Below are positions 22,901 through 34,690 of a DNA stretch of 64,000 bases, one piece after another. How positions within the stretch are numbered: the stretch's first letter is position 1; each line of letters begins with the position of its first letter. Source of the DNA: Ustilaginoidea virens (taxonomy: Eukaryota; Ascomycota; Sordariomycetes; Hypocreales; Clavicipitaceae); NCBI RefSeq assembly GCF_000687475.1, contig NC_057317.1, positions 3,224,001 through 3,288,000 on the forward strand, read 5' to 3'. The translations under genes were made by a program, and so were the position numbers. Under the pieces are notes generated by a model that did not search any database, was not told the origin of the DNA, and saw only the letters and a program-made list of their open reading frames with translations.

Positions 22901-23478
22901 TCAATTGATGACTCGGATCGTACAACCAGTGCTAAAATCACAGTTGGCTACTGGTAGTTTCAGCATACGTACTTTTTTTCTCTTCCTCTATTCGCCTTGT
23001 CTCGAAGCTAGGAGTGAGATGGAGATGAAAACAATAAATAAATAAAAAGGCAAGGGGGGAAATGGGGGGAGGCTAAACGCACTTTGGTCTGCCAAAGGGT
23101 AATGGTCGTGCGGGTGATGACACCAAAGAGATGGCCAGTGCGAGCTACACGTAATGCGAGAATAGGATCTTTGAGCGGAATGGCATTCTGAATGTTCCGA
23201 CGAGTCGATGTCTCCAAGCCCTTTGCCGAGGAAACATCATGGTCGTGCTGGAGTATGGGTCGGACGCCGGGCGTGATTGGCGTCATCGGTGTGATTGGTG
23301 TTTGAATCTCAACTTCATCGTCAACAGCCGCTCCCATTTGGCCATGTTGAGCAAGAGGAGGCGCCAAACTGGATCCGCCTGGGTTCTCCAAGCCATCGGA
23401 GGACACGAAGAGCTTGAGCTCAGGAGTGCGACCGCTGCTGGCAGCATAAATACGCGGAGTCCCTATTGGCCAGTACAT
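19943..23478 (-). CDS. RIC1: RIC1-like subunit of the Ric1-Rgp1 guanine-nucleotide exchange factor
   Basis: Three exons, 23478-23083, 22947-20779 and 20680-19943, with introns of 135 and 98 bp, give 1100 residues. The start MYWPIGTPRIYAASS is the conserved opening of fungal Ric1. Junctions restore LWQTK/PTVILALVVRSES and HFAIR/TQLFLPDILRFHLRQ, which agree with the family. The first ~750 residues are beta-propeller-like (for example SPDGRYVAVAGRRGLAHYS and YSPDGYCLFAGF). The Ric1 C-terminal helical domain covers about 850-1050 (LEYLSHVMEILLYRVLDEE, RDYLDIVLQCTRKTEMRQW). With Rgp1, Ric1 activates the Rab GTPase Ypt6/Rab6 at the late Golgi for retrograde endosome-to-Golgi traffic. The last ~60 residues are low-complexity. 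Confidence 0.93.
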
Positions 23479-25432
23479 GACGACGGTAAGCCCCCCTTAC
23501 CAGCCAGCAATAAGCAACGCGCAACGTTTCTTGGGCGACAGGATGAGGCGGTTGCGCCGCAGAGTCATCTCCGTGCATTGAGTCCCTGGCGTAGGCAAAG
23601 CGTGGGCGTCATTGATTGCGATTCTGTCATGAGATTTGGCAAACGCAGACGTGACAGGTGAGGGGGGATGGGCAAGCGACCCGGCCTAGGTAGTTGAAGA
23701 TGATGGTCGCGGCGCCGGAGGTGCAGGCGCAGGCGCAGGTTGCAGGCACAGGAGAGACATGAAGGTGGATGATATGATATGGAGAGAGTGAGGAGTCCAA
23801 AGTCCAGTCAGTCAACAAGTCTCATCTGGTGGTCCGATTAGAGAGCACCAATCATGGAAAGTGGGTCAGGCGTGAGCCGGAAAACGGGGCGACACATTAA
23901 TGATCTCTGCTCCGTACTCCGTACTCCGTACCGCTACTCTGTAGCCACCCTTGCTCGATTGCACGGCAGGCTGCAAAGTCGGGGCAGTTCCTATGGGGAG
24001 GGGAGCTGATTCTCTGTACAAAAAGAAAAAGTTGATAATAAGTTGACTGGGCTCCTGTACCTCTACATCTCAATATCTACAGGGCTTGGGTTAAGCTGGC
24101 CGTGGCCCATGTTGGCTCGGGGAAAGACTAAAGTGGTAAAGCGCATCTTGACGCACGTGGATGGCTGGAACGTACGGTGCAGGTACATAGGATCTAGTCC
24201 GTACTGCCGATCTAGTAGGAGTCTGGTGTACCCAAGGCGACATGTATCCCCTCCAAGTGCCCAGGTACCTATGTACCTCCTTAGGGACGGCAGGGAGTAA
24301 CCTGAAGACCAGGAATTGGCGAAGCTCTCCAGGAGCCACCAGGTTCAACCCCCCGTTGCTTCACTAGGCCAACTTCAAGAGGTAGAACAAAGTCTAGAGC
24401 ATTTGGCCAAGAGCGATGATGAAGAAGTGTTGTCAATCCAGTTTCATGAATCGCATGGTCCTTTGTCCCGAGTCTCACTTGGGTCCAACCGCGATGTCTT
24501 ATCGTTGTGTTATCATCGGGGTAGCATAGGTTGCATAGCAATTGCATCCAAGTACAGATAAGCGCAGGGGTCTGTCTACTTTGCGATAAGTTGACCCTCA
24601 TACAGTTGGAGACGTTGGAGATCGCTTAAGCCCCAACATCAACCATCAAGTGGAAGGGTCGTCCTTACGTAAACAATGCTTATTGTGGCCATGTGACCCT
24701 AATCCTGGGCCCCACATAGCGGTCTGGTACGATCATGCTACTGGCTCCAAAGACATTAGTGCCACCACTCCCCTCCCTTGTCTCCGGAACGGCGAAAGGT
24801 GGGCAGGCCATCACGGCAGCCGGCAGGCAGCGGGCAGGCAGCGGGGCACCGGCGGGCCCCCCCCCCTCGTTAGGCAGGCACGAGAAATGGACATCAGACT
24901 TCCAGATCCAGGAGGAACCTGCTTTGGTAACGACCCAAGGTAGTTCATTGGCTCATTGGCCAGCCAAACAGCGCAGTGGGTAGCAAGTAACTGCGGCTAG
25001 GGTCGGTAGCATGCCGACGCCGGCCAGCTGGAATCCCCGGAGGCCACGCGCCGTGGCGGCCGTTCGTCTCGTCGTGCTTGAAGCCCGCATTGGAAGGAAG
25101 GACCTGGGCTTGGACCCTGCCACTGCTCATCCACACCTTCTCCATCCATTCCCGCGCTCGTCTTTTTCTTGTGCGCTTCTTCTCTTTCTCTCTCTCTCTC
25201 CCTTTCTCTTACTTGGCTACCTCCTACCTGCTGCCGCTGCCAGGATATATACTCCGTACGCCTGACTGCGTTGTCGATCCCCCAGAGCTTCGGTTGACCT
25301 CAATTGACTGCTACGCTAAGCGCCCCGGCCACACATAGCTGCTTCAAGGGAAACAAACGTTGCGTTACCACCCTCCACACCACCGCTCGCCGTCTCTGCT
25401 TTCCACACAACCCTGCACCTTTCTCTGCTACA
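23479..25432. other. divergent intergenic region of RIC1 and the Aro8-type gene
   Basis: About 2 kb with no convincing gene on either strand. It holds two overlapping TACTCCGTA words (23915-23930), another at 25250-25258, an AGGTACCT cluster near 24263-24280, a short GCAGGCA repeat (about 24820-24846) and a CT-rich leader at 25140-25210 just before the aminotransferase start. Confidence 0.55.
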
Positions 25433-27326
25433 ATGCCATCCGTTGACGCAACCCCCACGGTCCCTGACCAACTGAACAATGACCAATCGCAAACTCTCTC
25501 CCCCTCTAATGGAGTGAAGGGCGCCAATGGCGAACCCAATTCCGCCTCCCCTGTGATTCAAGCAATTCTCGCTAGAAGAGCCAAGGCTGGGAAGCTCGTC
25601 GCTGGGGTTGCTGCTGCATCGGACAGCGATATGTTCAAAGGGCCCGTAAGTCGCAGCCTTGAGCGTAGACTGCTGCTGTTGCATGAGACGTGAATGAGAC
25701 TGACAATGCTTCAAAAGCAAACGGGGAAACCAAAGGCAAAGCGCTGGGAGAGTAAGTTATAACCGTTGCTCCCTTGTTCATTCGCCATCGCGACAATACT
25801 TACATATGCCACCCATCACTAGGCCATTTGACCAAGGAAAGTTTGAGCAGGAAGCCTTGCACACTCAAACAGGCAGCAAGGCATTTGAAACAGCCGGGTC
25901 TTATTTCCCTTGGCGGCGGCCTACCCTCCAGCGAGACATTCCCATTTGCTGAAATCGGCTTCAAGGTTCCGGCTGCTCCTCACTTCTCGGAACAGGAGAC
26001 GCTCGACAAAGGACAGACTGTCACCATTGGCAAATATGACGTCCGTGACGACAATGCCGTTTACGACCTGTCAGTTGCACTCAACTATGGCCAGTCTACC
26101 GGCTCACCACAGATGCTGCGTTTCTTGACCGAACACACGGAAATTGTATGCAACCCTCCTTATGCTGACTGGCGCATCTGTCAGACAATTGGGAGCACGG
26201 GAGCTTTGGAGCAGGCCCTGAGGATGTTTTGTGACAAGGATCGTAACGACTCCGTCTTGACAGAGGACTTTAGCTTTTCCACTGCTCTCGAAACCATTCA
26301 TCCTCTCGGAATCAAGGTGTTTGGCTGCCCTATTGACGACCAAGGGTTGGTGCCCGAGGCCATGGACCAGCTCCTCACAGACTGGGACGAGAATTCTCGA
26401 GGAGCCAGAAAGCCTCACGTTCTCTACACTGTTCCCTCTGGCCAGAACCCCACAGGAGCCACCCAAGGCCTCGAGCGCAGAAAAGCCATTTATGCCGTCG
26501 CTCAGAGGCACGACATGTTCATCATTGAGGATGAGCCCTACTATTTCCTCCAGATGCAGCCTTACACTGGCCGTGATAAGCCTAGGGTTCCTCCTCCTAC
26601 GAGCGTAGAAGAATTCCTGTCGTCTTTGGTGCCCACTCTCGTTAGCATCGATGTCGACGGCCGTGTGCTTCGAATGGACTCGGTATCTAAAGTGCTTGTT
26701 CCTGGGTCCCGACTAGGCTGGGTTGTTGCCTCTGAACAAATCATTGAGCGGTATAAGCACCATGCCGAAGTGGCCAGTCAAGGCCCCAGCGGCTTCTCTC
26801 AGATCCTTTTGTACAAGCTGCTCGACGAGACGTGGGGTCATCAAGGCTATCTGCAGTGGCTGATGAACCTCCGCATGCAATACACAAAGAGGCGAGATAT
26901 CCTCCTGGCCGCCTGCGAGGACCATTTACCTCGAGACATTGTGACCTGGACCCCTCCAGCAGCCGGCATGTTTGTAAGGCCACAACCGACCCCCAAAACC
27001 CCAGCAGCTGCCCCCCGCTGCTGCCCCCCGCAGCCAACTTTCACTAACGTGCACAATTTGAACCGCAGTTGTGGCTCAAGGTAGACTATTCCCAGCATCC
27101 CCACGCCAGCACCAAGGCCATTGAGGAGGTCGAGGAAGAGATTTTCGACTCTTGCATCGATGGCGGCGTTCTCGTGGCCCGCGGCTCGTGGTTCCTGGCC
27201 GACAGGCAAAAGCCTCTGCCCGGGCTGTTCTTCCGAGCCACATATGCAGCTGCCAGTGCCCAAAGCATGGACGAGGCCATTCGTAGATTCGGCCAGGCTG
27301 TTCGCGCCAGCTTTGCCAAGGAGTAA
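25433..27326 (+). CDS. ARO8: aromatic/2-aminoadipate aminotransferase, Aro8 type
   Basis: Four exons: 25433-25645, 25718-25751 (only 34 nt), 25823-26973 and 27069-27326. Junctions are GTAAGT/AAG, GTAAGT/TAG and GTAAGG/CAG, and the product has 551 residues. Fold-type I PLP aminotransferase motifs are clear: SLGGGLPSSETFPF, LNYGQSTGSPQMLRFL, YTVPSGQNPTGAT (about 285-297), IIEDEPYYFLQMQ (about 316-326) and the PLP-binding lysine, Lys372, in MDSVSKVLVPGSRLGW. Yeast Aro8 transaminates Phe, Tyr, Trp and 2-aminoadipate; fungi often have several paralogues, so exact specificity is uncertain. No targeting signal is obvious, so probably cytosolic. It is convergent with the CYP52-like gene and shows no cluster context. 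Confidence 0.9.
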
Positions 27327-27910
27327 TGACGGGATGTGGCCGAGGCGAGGCAGCATGAAAACCAAGCATATGGCATCTACCTATACGTTGTCGTTGGATG
27401 TTTCATGTCACGCGCGCGCGGGGGATCGACAAGTTTTCGATGGCATTGAGTAATCTTGATTAGACTTTGCATAATGTGGCATTAACTATACGAAGACGGA
27501 CTTCTCCTCCTCCTTCCCCTCCTTCTCCCCCCCCCCCCCCCCTCCCCCTTTATGGAGAAGATGCTCGACAAAGTGCCCTGCGTTCCTCCTTCCGGGTTCT
27601 GAACTCAAGCAGGTCGAGGGAGCGTTTGATTTCCCTGCTATCAAACTGAATCGCATCCATCATGAAAACGGAAAAGAATGACCATATCAAACTTCACTTT
27701 ACAAATAGAATAACGCCCAGGAGGTTTCCTGGTAAACATGTACATTTACATTAGATTTTTTTTTCTTCTTCGTCCCAAATGCAGATGAATATAGAGGCGC
27801 AAAAAGAATCATGGCTCGATACTTCATTTGACACGCATGGCCCAAAATAAACAAATGAATGAATGAATGAATGAATGAATAAACACGAAACGTGGCAGCT
27901 TGCGTCTTCA
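27327..27910. other. convergent 3' region
   Basis: Between the ends of the Aro8-type gene (+) and the CYP52-like gene (-). It contains a CGCGCGCG patch (about 27412), a C-rich run (27526-27542) and a (GAAT)n microsatellite (27854-27880) that lies just beyond the CYP52 stop. No gene seen. Confidence 0.55.
27854..27880. repeat. (GAAT)n microsatellite
   Basis: About six AATG/GAAT tetranucleotide units, 30 bp downstream of the CYP52-like gene's stop codon and thus in its likely 3' UTR. Confidence 0.85.
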
Positions 27911-29750
27911 TTACCCCCTGTCAGCTTCCCAGAAGGCGACATGGACTCCCTTGCCGGGCGACAGGACCACGTTCGCTCGGAGGGTCGGGTCATCGCCATC
28001 CAGCTTGTACATGTGACTGTCCAGGCGGCTGAAGCGCTGGAACATCCTGACCAGGACGTAGCTCATCTCCACGAGGGCAAACTGCTGCCCGATGCAGATG
28101 CGGGGGCCGGCGTTGAAGGGGATGTAATGGTGAGGCTTGGGGTGCCACTTTGCCCAGCGCTCGGGACTGAAGACGGCGGGGTCGGCAAAGGTCTCTGAAA
28201 CAGGAGGGTACAGCTCCGGGAGGCGCTGCATTACCAACGCAGAGTAGGCAATCTTGGTGTCTTTGAGAACGGGCAGGGGCTCGGAGCCGTCCGGGCCGCC
28301 GCCCCGGGGAAGAGTGCAGTCCCTGAGGGCAAGGCGAAGATTGAACGGGACAGAAGGGTACAGGCGGAGGGTTTCGTTGATGACGGCCTTGAGATAGGGC
28401 ATGTTCTTGAGGTGCTCGTACGTTGGGGGGCTCCTGGGCCCGACTACCTCCAAAATCTCTTGGCGCAGCCTGGCCAGACAGTTGGGATGGCGGGCCAGCT
28501 CGTAGGTGGCCCACGAGAGGGTCCCGGCGGTGGTGTCTCGACCGGCGAGGAGGACCGAGACGACCTGGTCCCGAATGATCTTTGGGTCGCGAGTGAAGCA
28601 GGCGAGTTCGTGGAGGAAGGTGTAGCCCTTGTCGGATTTGCTCTTGGATTCAAGTTCGGCGGGGGTCATGCGCAGAGCAAGGTGAATAAAGCGTCCGACG
28701 AAATTGTTGATGATGCGAAGGTCAGCGCGGTATTTGAACTTGGGAAGCACCCAGCGCATGGCCCCGAGGCGAGAATAGATATTGTGGAAGTGCTGGACAT
28801 TGTTGAACGCTTCGGCAAATTCTTGTTTGGGCGTGCTAGAACCGAGGTTTGCGGGTTAGCATCTACCGTCTACGGCAAGCAGGGGAGAAAAAGAAAAGTC
28901 AGATGATGCCGGGAGAGATGGGAGAAAACTCGGGGTGGACGAAGCGAAACAATGTGCATGTCCTACAGCACCAGGGGTGCAACGTTTTACCTCATGGACT
29001 TTACATCGGCCCCGAGAAGAAAGTCGGATGCCACGTCCAGAGTATAGCGGTAGAACAAGTCGGCAATGTCGATGACTTGGCCGTTGACCTTGGTCATGTT
29101 AACTGCCTGGTGCTCCCCATCCAGAGCACCCCCGTTGGCAATAGCCTTGAAAAAGGTGCTCATGTGCGACTCAAAACACTCCAAATCGCTCACTCGATGC
29201 TTGGTGAATTGGGGCCGCAGCATCTGGCGGCTATTGTGCCACTGGGGCCCGTCTGTGGCGAATATGCTTTCGCCCAAGAACTCCTTCCACTCGTCGTGGA
29301 AGGGCTGACCCTTTCCATAGTCGGTGAATTGCGTGGCAAGGATGGCCTTGATGTTGTCCGGGTTCACGGTGAAGATGACTCGTTCGTTGGCGATGCGTGC
29401 TTCGACCGTGTCGGACTTGTTGCGCCTGAAGAAGCCGTCTCGCCACTGTTCCATCGACCTGTCAGACTTGGAGGCCAGGAGACCGTGGTAGATGATGTCA
29501 AGACCTATGTTGTGGCAGGTTTAGTGGGACGAGAACCACGCACACGCTACCGACTCGGGCACGTTGGATGGAGGTTGCTCATACCGAAGGGGACCCATGA
29601 GCCCATGTCGATGCCATAGCTGCCGAGGCTCTTGATGCGGCGGTGCTCGTGGATCCGCATCACAACGTAGCGGAGGACCAGGGCAGCGAGAAGGAAGCAG
29701 AAGACGGCCCTTGCGGAGAGCTGCTCCATGACATTTTCGACGGCGCCCAT
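27911..29750 (-). CDS. cytochrome P450, CYP52-like (alkane/fatty-acid hydroxylase type)
   Basis: Three exons, 29750-29585, 29504-28991 and 28835-27911 (introns 80 and 155 bp), encode 534 residues. The start is ATG 29750 (MGAVENVMEQ), followed by an ER anchor at about 10-31. P450 landmarks are the I-helix AGRDTTAGT (324-332), ExxR as ETLR (381-384), the PERF-like FSPERW, and the heme loop FNAGPRICIGQQFAL with Cys474. The NAGPRICxGQQFAL loop and the DYGKGQPFHDEWKEFLGESIF region are typical of CYP52 and relatives, which hydroxylate terminal carbons of n-alkanes and fatty acids. In insect pathogens such enzymes take part in using epicuticular hydrocarbons; that role here is inferred. Clan and subfamily need a phylogeny. 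It lies next to the Aro8 gene by chance as far as I can tell. Confidence 0.9.
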
Positions 29751-32156
29751 GTTTGACAAATCGTGGCTGCTCTTTGGTCAAGGGGTTTCCGACACTGGAC
29801 AAGGAGCTGGGGCATGTGGGAGGTGTCCAAGAAGGAGGAGTGGCGGACGACGATGCAACCATGGAATGAATCCAGCAAGCCGGCGACGCCATTCAGGTTG
29901 TATGCTGAGTCGCTTCGTGCTCGTTCCCCAAAACAGGGGATAGCCAGATAATCATGGAGGAGAACCGCCAAGTGGGTGTATTTGGCTGCCCGGGGGTAGA
30001 CAGAGGCAATCCAAATCCAGGCTTACGGCGACAATGAGCGATAGCAAAGAAAACGGTTTAGGCTCGAGGGGCTGAACACGGGGGTTCAGATTGCCAGTTA
30101 CGAAGCGAAGCGTTGGTGGTTCGAAGACATGGAGGCACTTGACTTCTTACCTCTCTCAGCTGAGGCGGGCCTGGCTAGCTGGGTCTGATCGCTGGCTCCG
30201 GGCGCCCTTTCCCTCTGTTGCGCCCAGCCATATGTATCATGTGAAGTCCATTGAACGTGGTCCCCCCATCTTGGCTGATGGCAGATGCTAACGCCAGGGT
30301 GGTTGGCGACGGGCTGGTCGGGCACGGATAAATAAGACGATGGGTACCCCCGTCTGGCCGCACGTGTAGCGGGTACCGGGGCAGTACCTTGGCCGAATGC
30401 CTTACAGGATTGGTCCAGAGCTGCTCAATGCCCCGCCTCTTGGAACATCCCCTTGTGCCAAGGAATACTAGGAATGAGCTACCAGACAGTATCGAGTCGA
30501 GTCGAGCGGACAGACGGCTGGTTTCAGTACAGAGGCCCCGAGTCCTTTTAGGAAACAAAAGGGTTTTTCGTTTGATCGGCGGGCAGGGGGTTGGCCGTCA
30601 GACTGCAGCCTTATGCAAAAGGGCCAATACCATGTAGATTGATAATAGCGCAGCTCTTAGTCCCGACTCCCGAGGTGGTGCGCGGGGGGATAAAGGAGGG
30701 GAGACTGGAGCCGAGGTAACCAAGTTTTATGCAACCATCTCCTCCGACCAGAAGCCAAAAGAGGTACCTGCTCAGGGGCCAAGTTTTGACAACGCAATAA
30801 GTACCTTCGGTATGGGGTACTGTACCTGAGGCATCCAAGGTACTTACCTCGTAATTAACCTATTGGCAGCATGTACCCGGTACGGCCTAAGTACGACCTA
30901 CTGTTGTACGACCGAGTACGACCTAGTACGACTCAATACCTGCCATCGCACGCCCCTTTAGGAGGTTGTGTACATGTAGTCTTCGGGACAAGCTTGGTGC
31001 TGCCTTGCCGCTTTTCTCCAAGAGTCAGTCAGGACTCAGGACTACCAGCAGTGATGATGACTTGTGGGGATGTAAATGGGCTGTAGGAAGGGCACTTGGA
31101 CCATGCTCGGGGCTCCTGAATCTGGAGGTACGGTGTAGGTGTAATCTGCCACTTCCACAGCAGCCCTCTATTTCCGTATGGGTTGGTGGATCGAATTGAC
31201 ACGACCAGACCACCATGCATGTATTTCTACACACTGCACCACGTACGGAGAAATATGTGGCATCTGGCCTTGCCACGGGTTTGCATCCGTCAGAGTCACC
31301 AACAGAGACAGGCGCTGTATTATTTTCGTCCCGCTACTCCTTGATAAGTAACCATCCGAAACAGATTGCACCAGCATGGAAAGGTTCTTCGTAGCAGCCT
31401 AGCCGTAACCGTAGCCGTAGCCGTAGCCGCAGCCGGGAGCAATGCGGGCGCGCCCGTGGTCGACAAGATTTGCGAGCCCAAAGTTGGTGAGCTTTCTCGC
31501 AAAATAATGCGCATATCGCTTGACAATTCACTCATTGCTATTGACTTTCGCGGTGGGAACATGTTGATAGTTTCCACCTGGGAGAATCGGATCACGTGCA
31601 AGGGCACGCGCTCATTCCAGAGCCCAGGCTGCGGTATTATCTCGGTAGTCCATCAACCGCTCCCAATTCCGACTACTGTTGCTTATTAATCTAGCTTAGC
31701 GACTTTGGTTAGCCTATGTACGAAAGCTGTGGGCTGCAACCTGCGGTCCACCACGTGACACACCAGCGTGCCCCAGTCTTCCTAGCTTTTTGCTTCAAAG
31801 CCCCAGCCAGACGTGTCTTATCAATTATCATCACAGTCATCTCACCATCTCAAACTCGTCGTCCGCCTCGCCAACTCCATCAGTCGGCTGAACGAGCTGC
31901 CCTCTCGTGACTTTGGGAAAACCTCTTGTCGAGCCCCATCTTTCCCGCCGAGCGAACAACCGACCAAGGTCTCTTGACTAAACCGCGCAGTTGGTTAATC
32001 GGCAAGGCTCCCACCTCGACGTGTGGAGAGGAGAGACTTATTTCCTCCGCGTTGACGACGCCAACTGGCGTTCTGCAACAAAACTCCAGCCTCCATTCTA
32101 CACATCCCCATACGCCCGCCCTTTGCGCAATCAGTTCACGTCCTCTCACCGTCGCA
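29751..32156. other. 2.4-kb divergent gene-free region
   Basis: Shared upstream DNA of the CYP52-like gene (-) and NAB2 (+). It contains AGGTACCT/GTACCT clusters (30762-30860), a GTACGACC-rich patch (30888-30935) and a (GTAGCC)n hexamer run (31403-31432). Open frames are short and motif-free; one of 107 codons at 31366 is built around the hexamer run. The last 400 bp are the NAB2 leader. Confidence 0.5.
31403..31432. repeat. hexanucleotide repeat (GTAGCC)n
   Basis: About five units of GTAGCC with one GTAACC variant, in the upstream region of NAB2. Confidence 0.8.
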
Positions 32157-33056
32157 ATGCCCGTCGAAATCGCTTTGGATACGCCTCTGGCGAATGCGCT
32201 AAGCGTAGCGATTCAGCCGAAGCTACTTGAAGTGGGATGGGGATCCGGCGCCGATGACGCAGGGCTTGCCGAATACATCATCCTCATGTTGGCAAACGGA
32301 AAAACTCAAGATCAAATATCTGCAGAGCTCTCTGGCGACCTGCTGGGCCTGCCCGCCGACGACCCCAGCGTACACGACTTCTCCCGATGGCTCTTTGAGC
32401 AGATTGATGCTTTGAACCACCAGCTTAACGGTGGCCAGGCCGCCGGCCAAGATGCCACGCAAAGCTCCTCACAGGATCCCACGCAAGGGAGGGAAATGGA
32501 CACGGATATGAATGCCCACGACACATCAGGGTTGAACGCGTACGCATACCTTGGCCACCCCTGTACTCTTTGATCCAAGATGAATCTTGTCTAACGTGAA
32601 GGTTTAACTTGCACAGGCCGACTGGCCCCAAGTCGATGCGCAACGGGAACCCTAGAGGCGGACGTGAGAAGCGAATGCTCGGTCACATGTCAAAAGCCAT
32701 GGACAGATCGCTTGACAGCACCCTCCATCGCGTCCGAGGCAGTGGCAACGAGAGAATCAATGCAAACGGCCGCAACCCGCCCAGCGGGCCTAGAGGGGGG
32801 GGGCAGGGGCGCATGCAGCGAAACAACCGCGCAGCGACGCTCCAAGCCGGCCTGACTGCTGGCCCTCAAGGAGGCAACTGGATGATGAACGGGCAACCGA
32901 GCCAGATGGAACTCATGGCTATGCTCGAGCAGCAGAACCAAATGATGTACCAACTGTCTCAGCATCTGATGAACGGCGTCAACAGCAACTTTCCGAACCA
33001 GCAGCGCCGGGGCAAGTCGTTGTTTGAGCGAATCCAAGACCCCAACAAGAGGAGGG

Positions 33057-33094
<38 letters not shown>

Positions 33095-33739
33095 CACCAC
33101 CAAGAAGCCAATGCCGACGACGGCTCCGAGATGGAGCACACGGGCGGGGGCGGCGAGGATGTGGAAATGTCTGGCGAAACCCGCGAACCCGCGAACCCCG
33201 AGGAGACTGTCTGCAAATACAACCTGCACTGCACCAACAAGGACTGCAAATTCGCGCACCAGTCGCCGGCGGCTCCCACGGGGGCGACGGTGGACGTGAG
33301 CGATGTCTGCAACTTTGGGGTGGCGTGCAAGAACAGGAAATGCGTCGGCCGCCATCCGTCTCCCGCAACCAAGCTTGCCCACCAGAGCGAGCAGGAATGC
33401 AAGTTCTTCCCCAACTGCCAAAACCCGCGATGCCCATTCAAGCACCCTTCAATGCCGCTGTGTCGAAACGGTGCCAGCTGCACGACGTCCAACTGCAAGT
33501 TTACGCACGTGACGACCAAATGCAAGTTTAGCCCTTGCCTAAACCCCAGCTGCGCTTTTGCCCATGAAGAGGGTCAACAAGGAGGATTCAAGGATAAGGT
33601 TTGGACCTCGGACTCGACCAAGCAACATGTGAGCGAGAGGAGATTTGTGGACGAAAATGGGCAAGAAGAGCTCATCAAACCTGACGCAGACGACATGACG
33701 ACGCATCAAGCTGCACATGATGCCGGAATTATTGAATGA
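32157..33739 (+). CDS. NAB2: nuclear polyadenylated RNA-binding protein NAB2
   Basis: Two exons, 32157-32539 and 32617-33739 (77-bp intron; donor GC|GTACGC, acceptor CACAG), encode 501 residues. The N-terminal ~90 residues (MPVEIALDTPLANALSVAIQ through DFSRWLFEQID) match the Nab2 PWI-like domain that contacts the nuclear basket protein Mlp1. The middle is basic and Gly/Arg/Asn/Gln-rich with an Asn run encoded by AAC repeats. Five C-x4/5-C-x4-C-x3-H zinc fingers occupy about 326-443: CKYNLHCTNKDCKFAH, CNFGVACKNRKCVGRH, CKFFPNCQNPRCPFKH, CRNGASCTTSNCKFTH and CKFSPCLNPSCAFAH. Nab2 binds poly(A), limits tail length and supports mRNA export. A TACGGAGAA-like word lies far upstream; a T48 run follows 95 bp after the stop. 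Confidence 0.93.
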
Positions 33740-33831
33740 TTTTAATGCATAATCCATCCCTAAGCAGTTGTATGAAAAGAAACAAGGGCACAAGGAGAAT
33801 GTGACATAGAATAGAGGGTGCCGCGTCTCGT

Positions 33832-33881
<50 letters not shown>

Positions 33882-34690
33882 CCCTCCAAGACCATGATGT
33901 GTGCCGTCCGTCGTTGGCCATGCCGGATTTCCTGGGAACGAATGGAAGCCATTCGTCTTATCCAACCAAGATGTGTGTGGGGCTTGGGGGGGGAGGCAAG
34001 GGCCTCGAGGTCAGACTCGAGTCTTGACGCGAGGTGGTCGTGTACACTTTTTTTTACTTGATGGAGGTATTTTCCTGTCACGAAGAACGGGACATGGAAG
34101 GCGTTTCTGGTTTTAGCAGTGGCAGTTGGGAGGCAGGAGGAGGCAGACATGAATGCAGGATTCTCTTTGTATTGCGTGCGTCGACCAAGCAGTCCCAGCA
34201 GTCAATGACGCGTATGCGTGCCCGTGTGTTGATGATGGTGTTGACGAGGAAGCCCCGGCAAGGGGGATCGTGTGCTTGGCCTGTGAATCCAGATGGAGAT
34301 GGCATCCGCCGCCCATGGCATGCATACATTAGATGATCTGCAGCCGATCTAATGACGGACTTGTTTTTGCTGCACGTGCGAGCTGCCGCTGCTGCGTCGT
34401 CGTCGTCGTCGTCGTCGAGCCTTGGGTTGGTTGGTTGGTTGGTTGGTTGGATGGATGGTGCATCATCATGCATGGATGAGGATGGATGGTGGTGCATGCA
34501 TCCGTGGACGGCAAGGATTTCGGCTTTTGCCAACGACGGACGGACCGACGACCCACATCCGCCAAACCGCTGGCGCTGGCAGGCCTGGGGGGGGGGGGGG
34601 GGGGGGGGATGGGAACCTCGCGACATGCCCACATGCAACCAGCTGTTCGCTCGCCTCGCCACGGGTCGGCCACGGCCAGACGACGCTGCC
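33740..34690. other. intergenic between NAB2 and protoporphyrinogen oxidase gene
   Basis: Contains the NAB2 3' flank with a T48 tract, a (GGTT)n run at about 34424-34448 and a G20 tract near 34589. The frame of the next gene is open from 34352, but that part is repeat-rich and not conserved-looking. No separate gene seen. Confidence 0.55.
33834..33881 (+). repeat. poly(T) tract, 48 nt
   Basis: T run starting 95 bp after the NAB2 stop codon on the coding strand. Second-longest homopolymer in the window. Confidence 0.85.

Noticed and set aside
31366..31689. 107-codon frame upstream of NAB2 with an Ala/Val-rich start resembling a signal peptide
   Set aside because: The hydrophobic start is encoded by a GTAGCC hexamer run; no other evidence of a gene.
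32690..33445. 251-codon minus-strand frame opposite NAB2
   Set aside because: Hydrophobic Val-rich translation created by antisense of AAC repeats; NAB2 zinc fingers on the plus strand explain the region.
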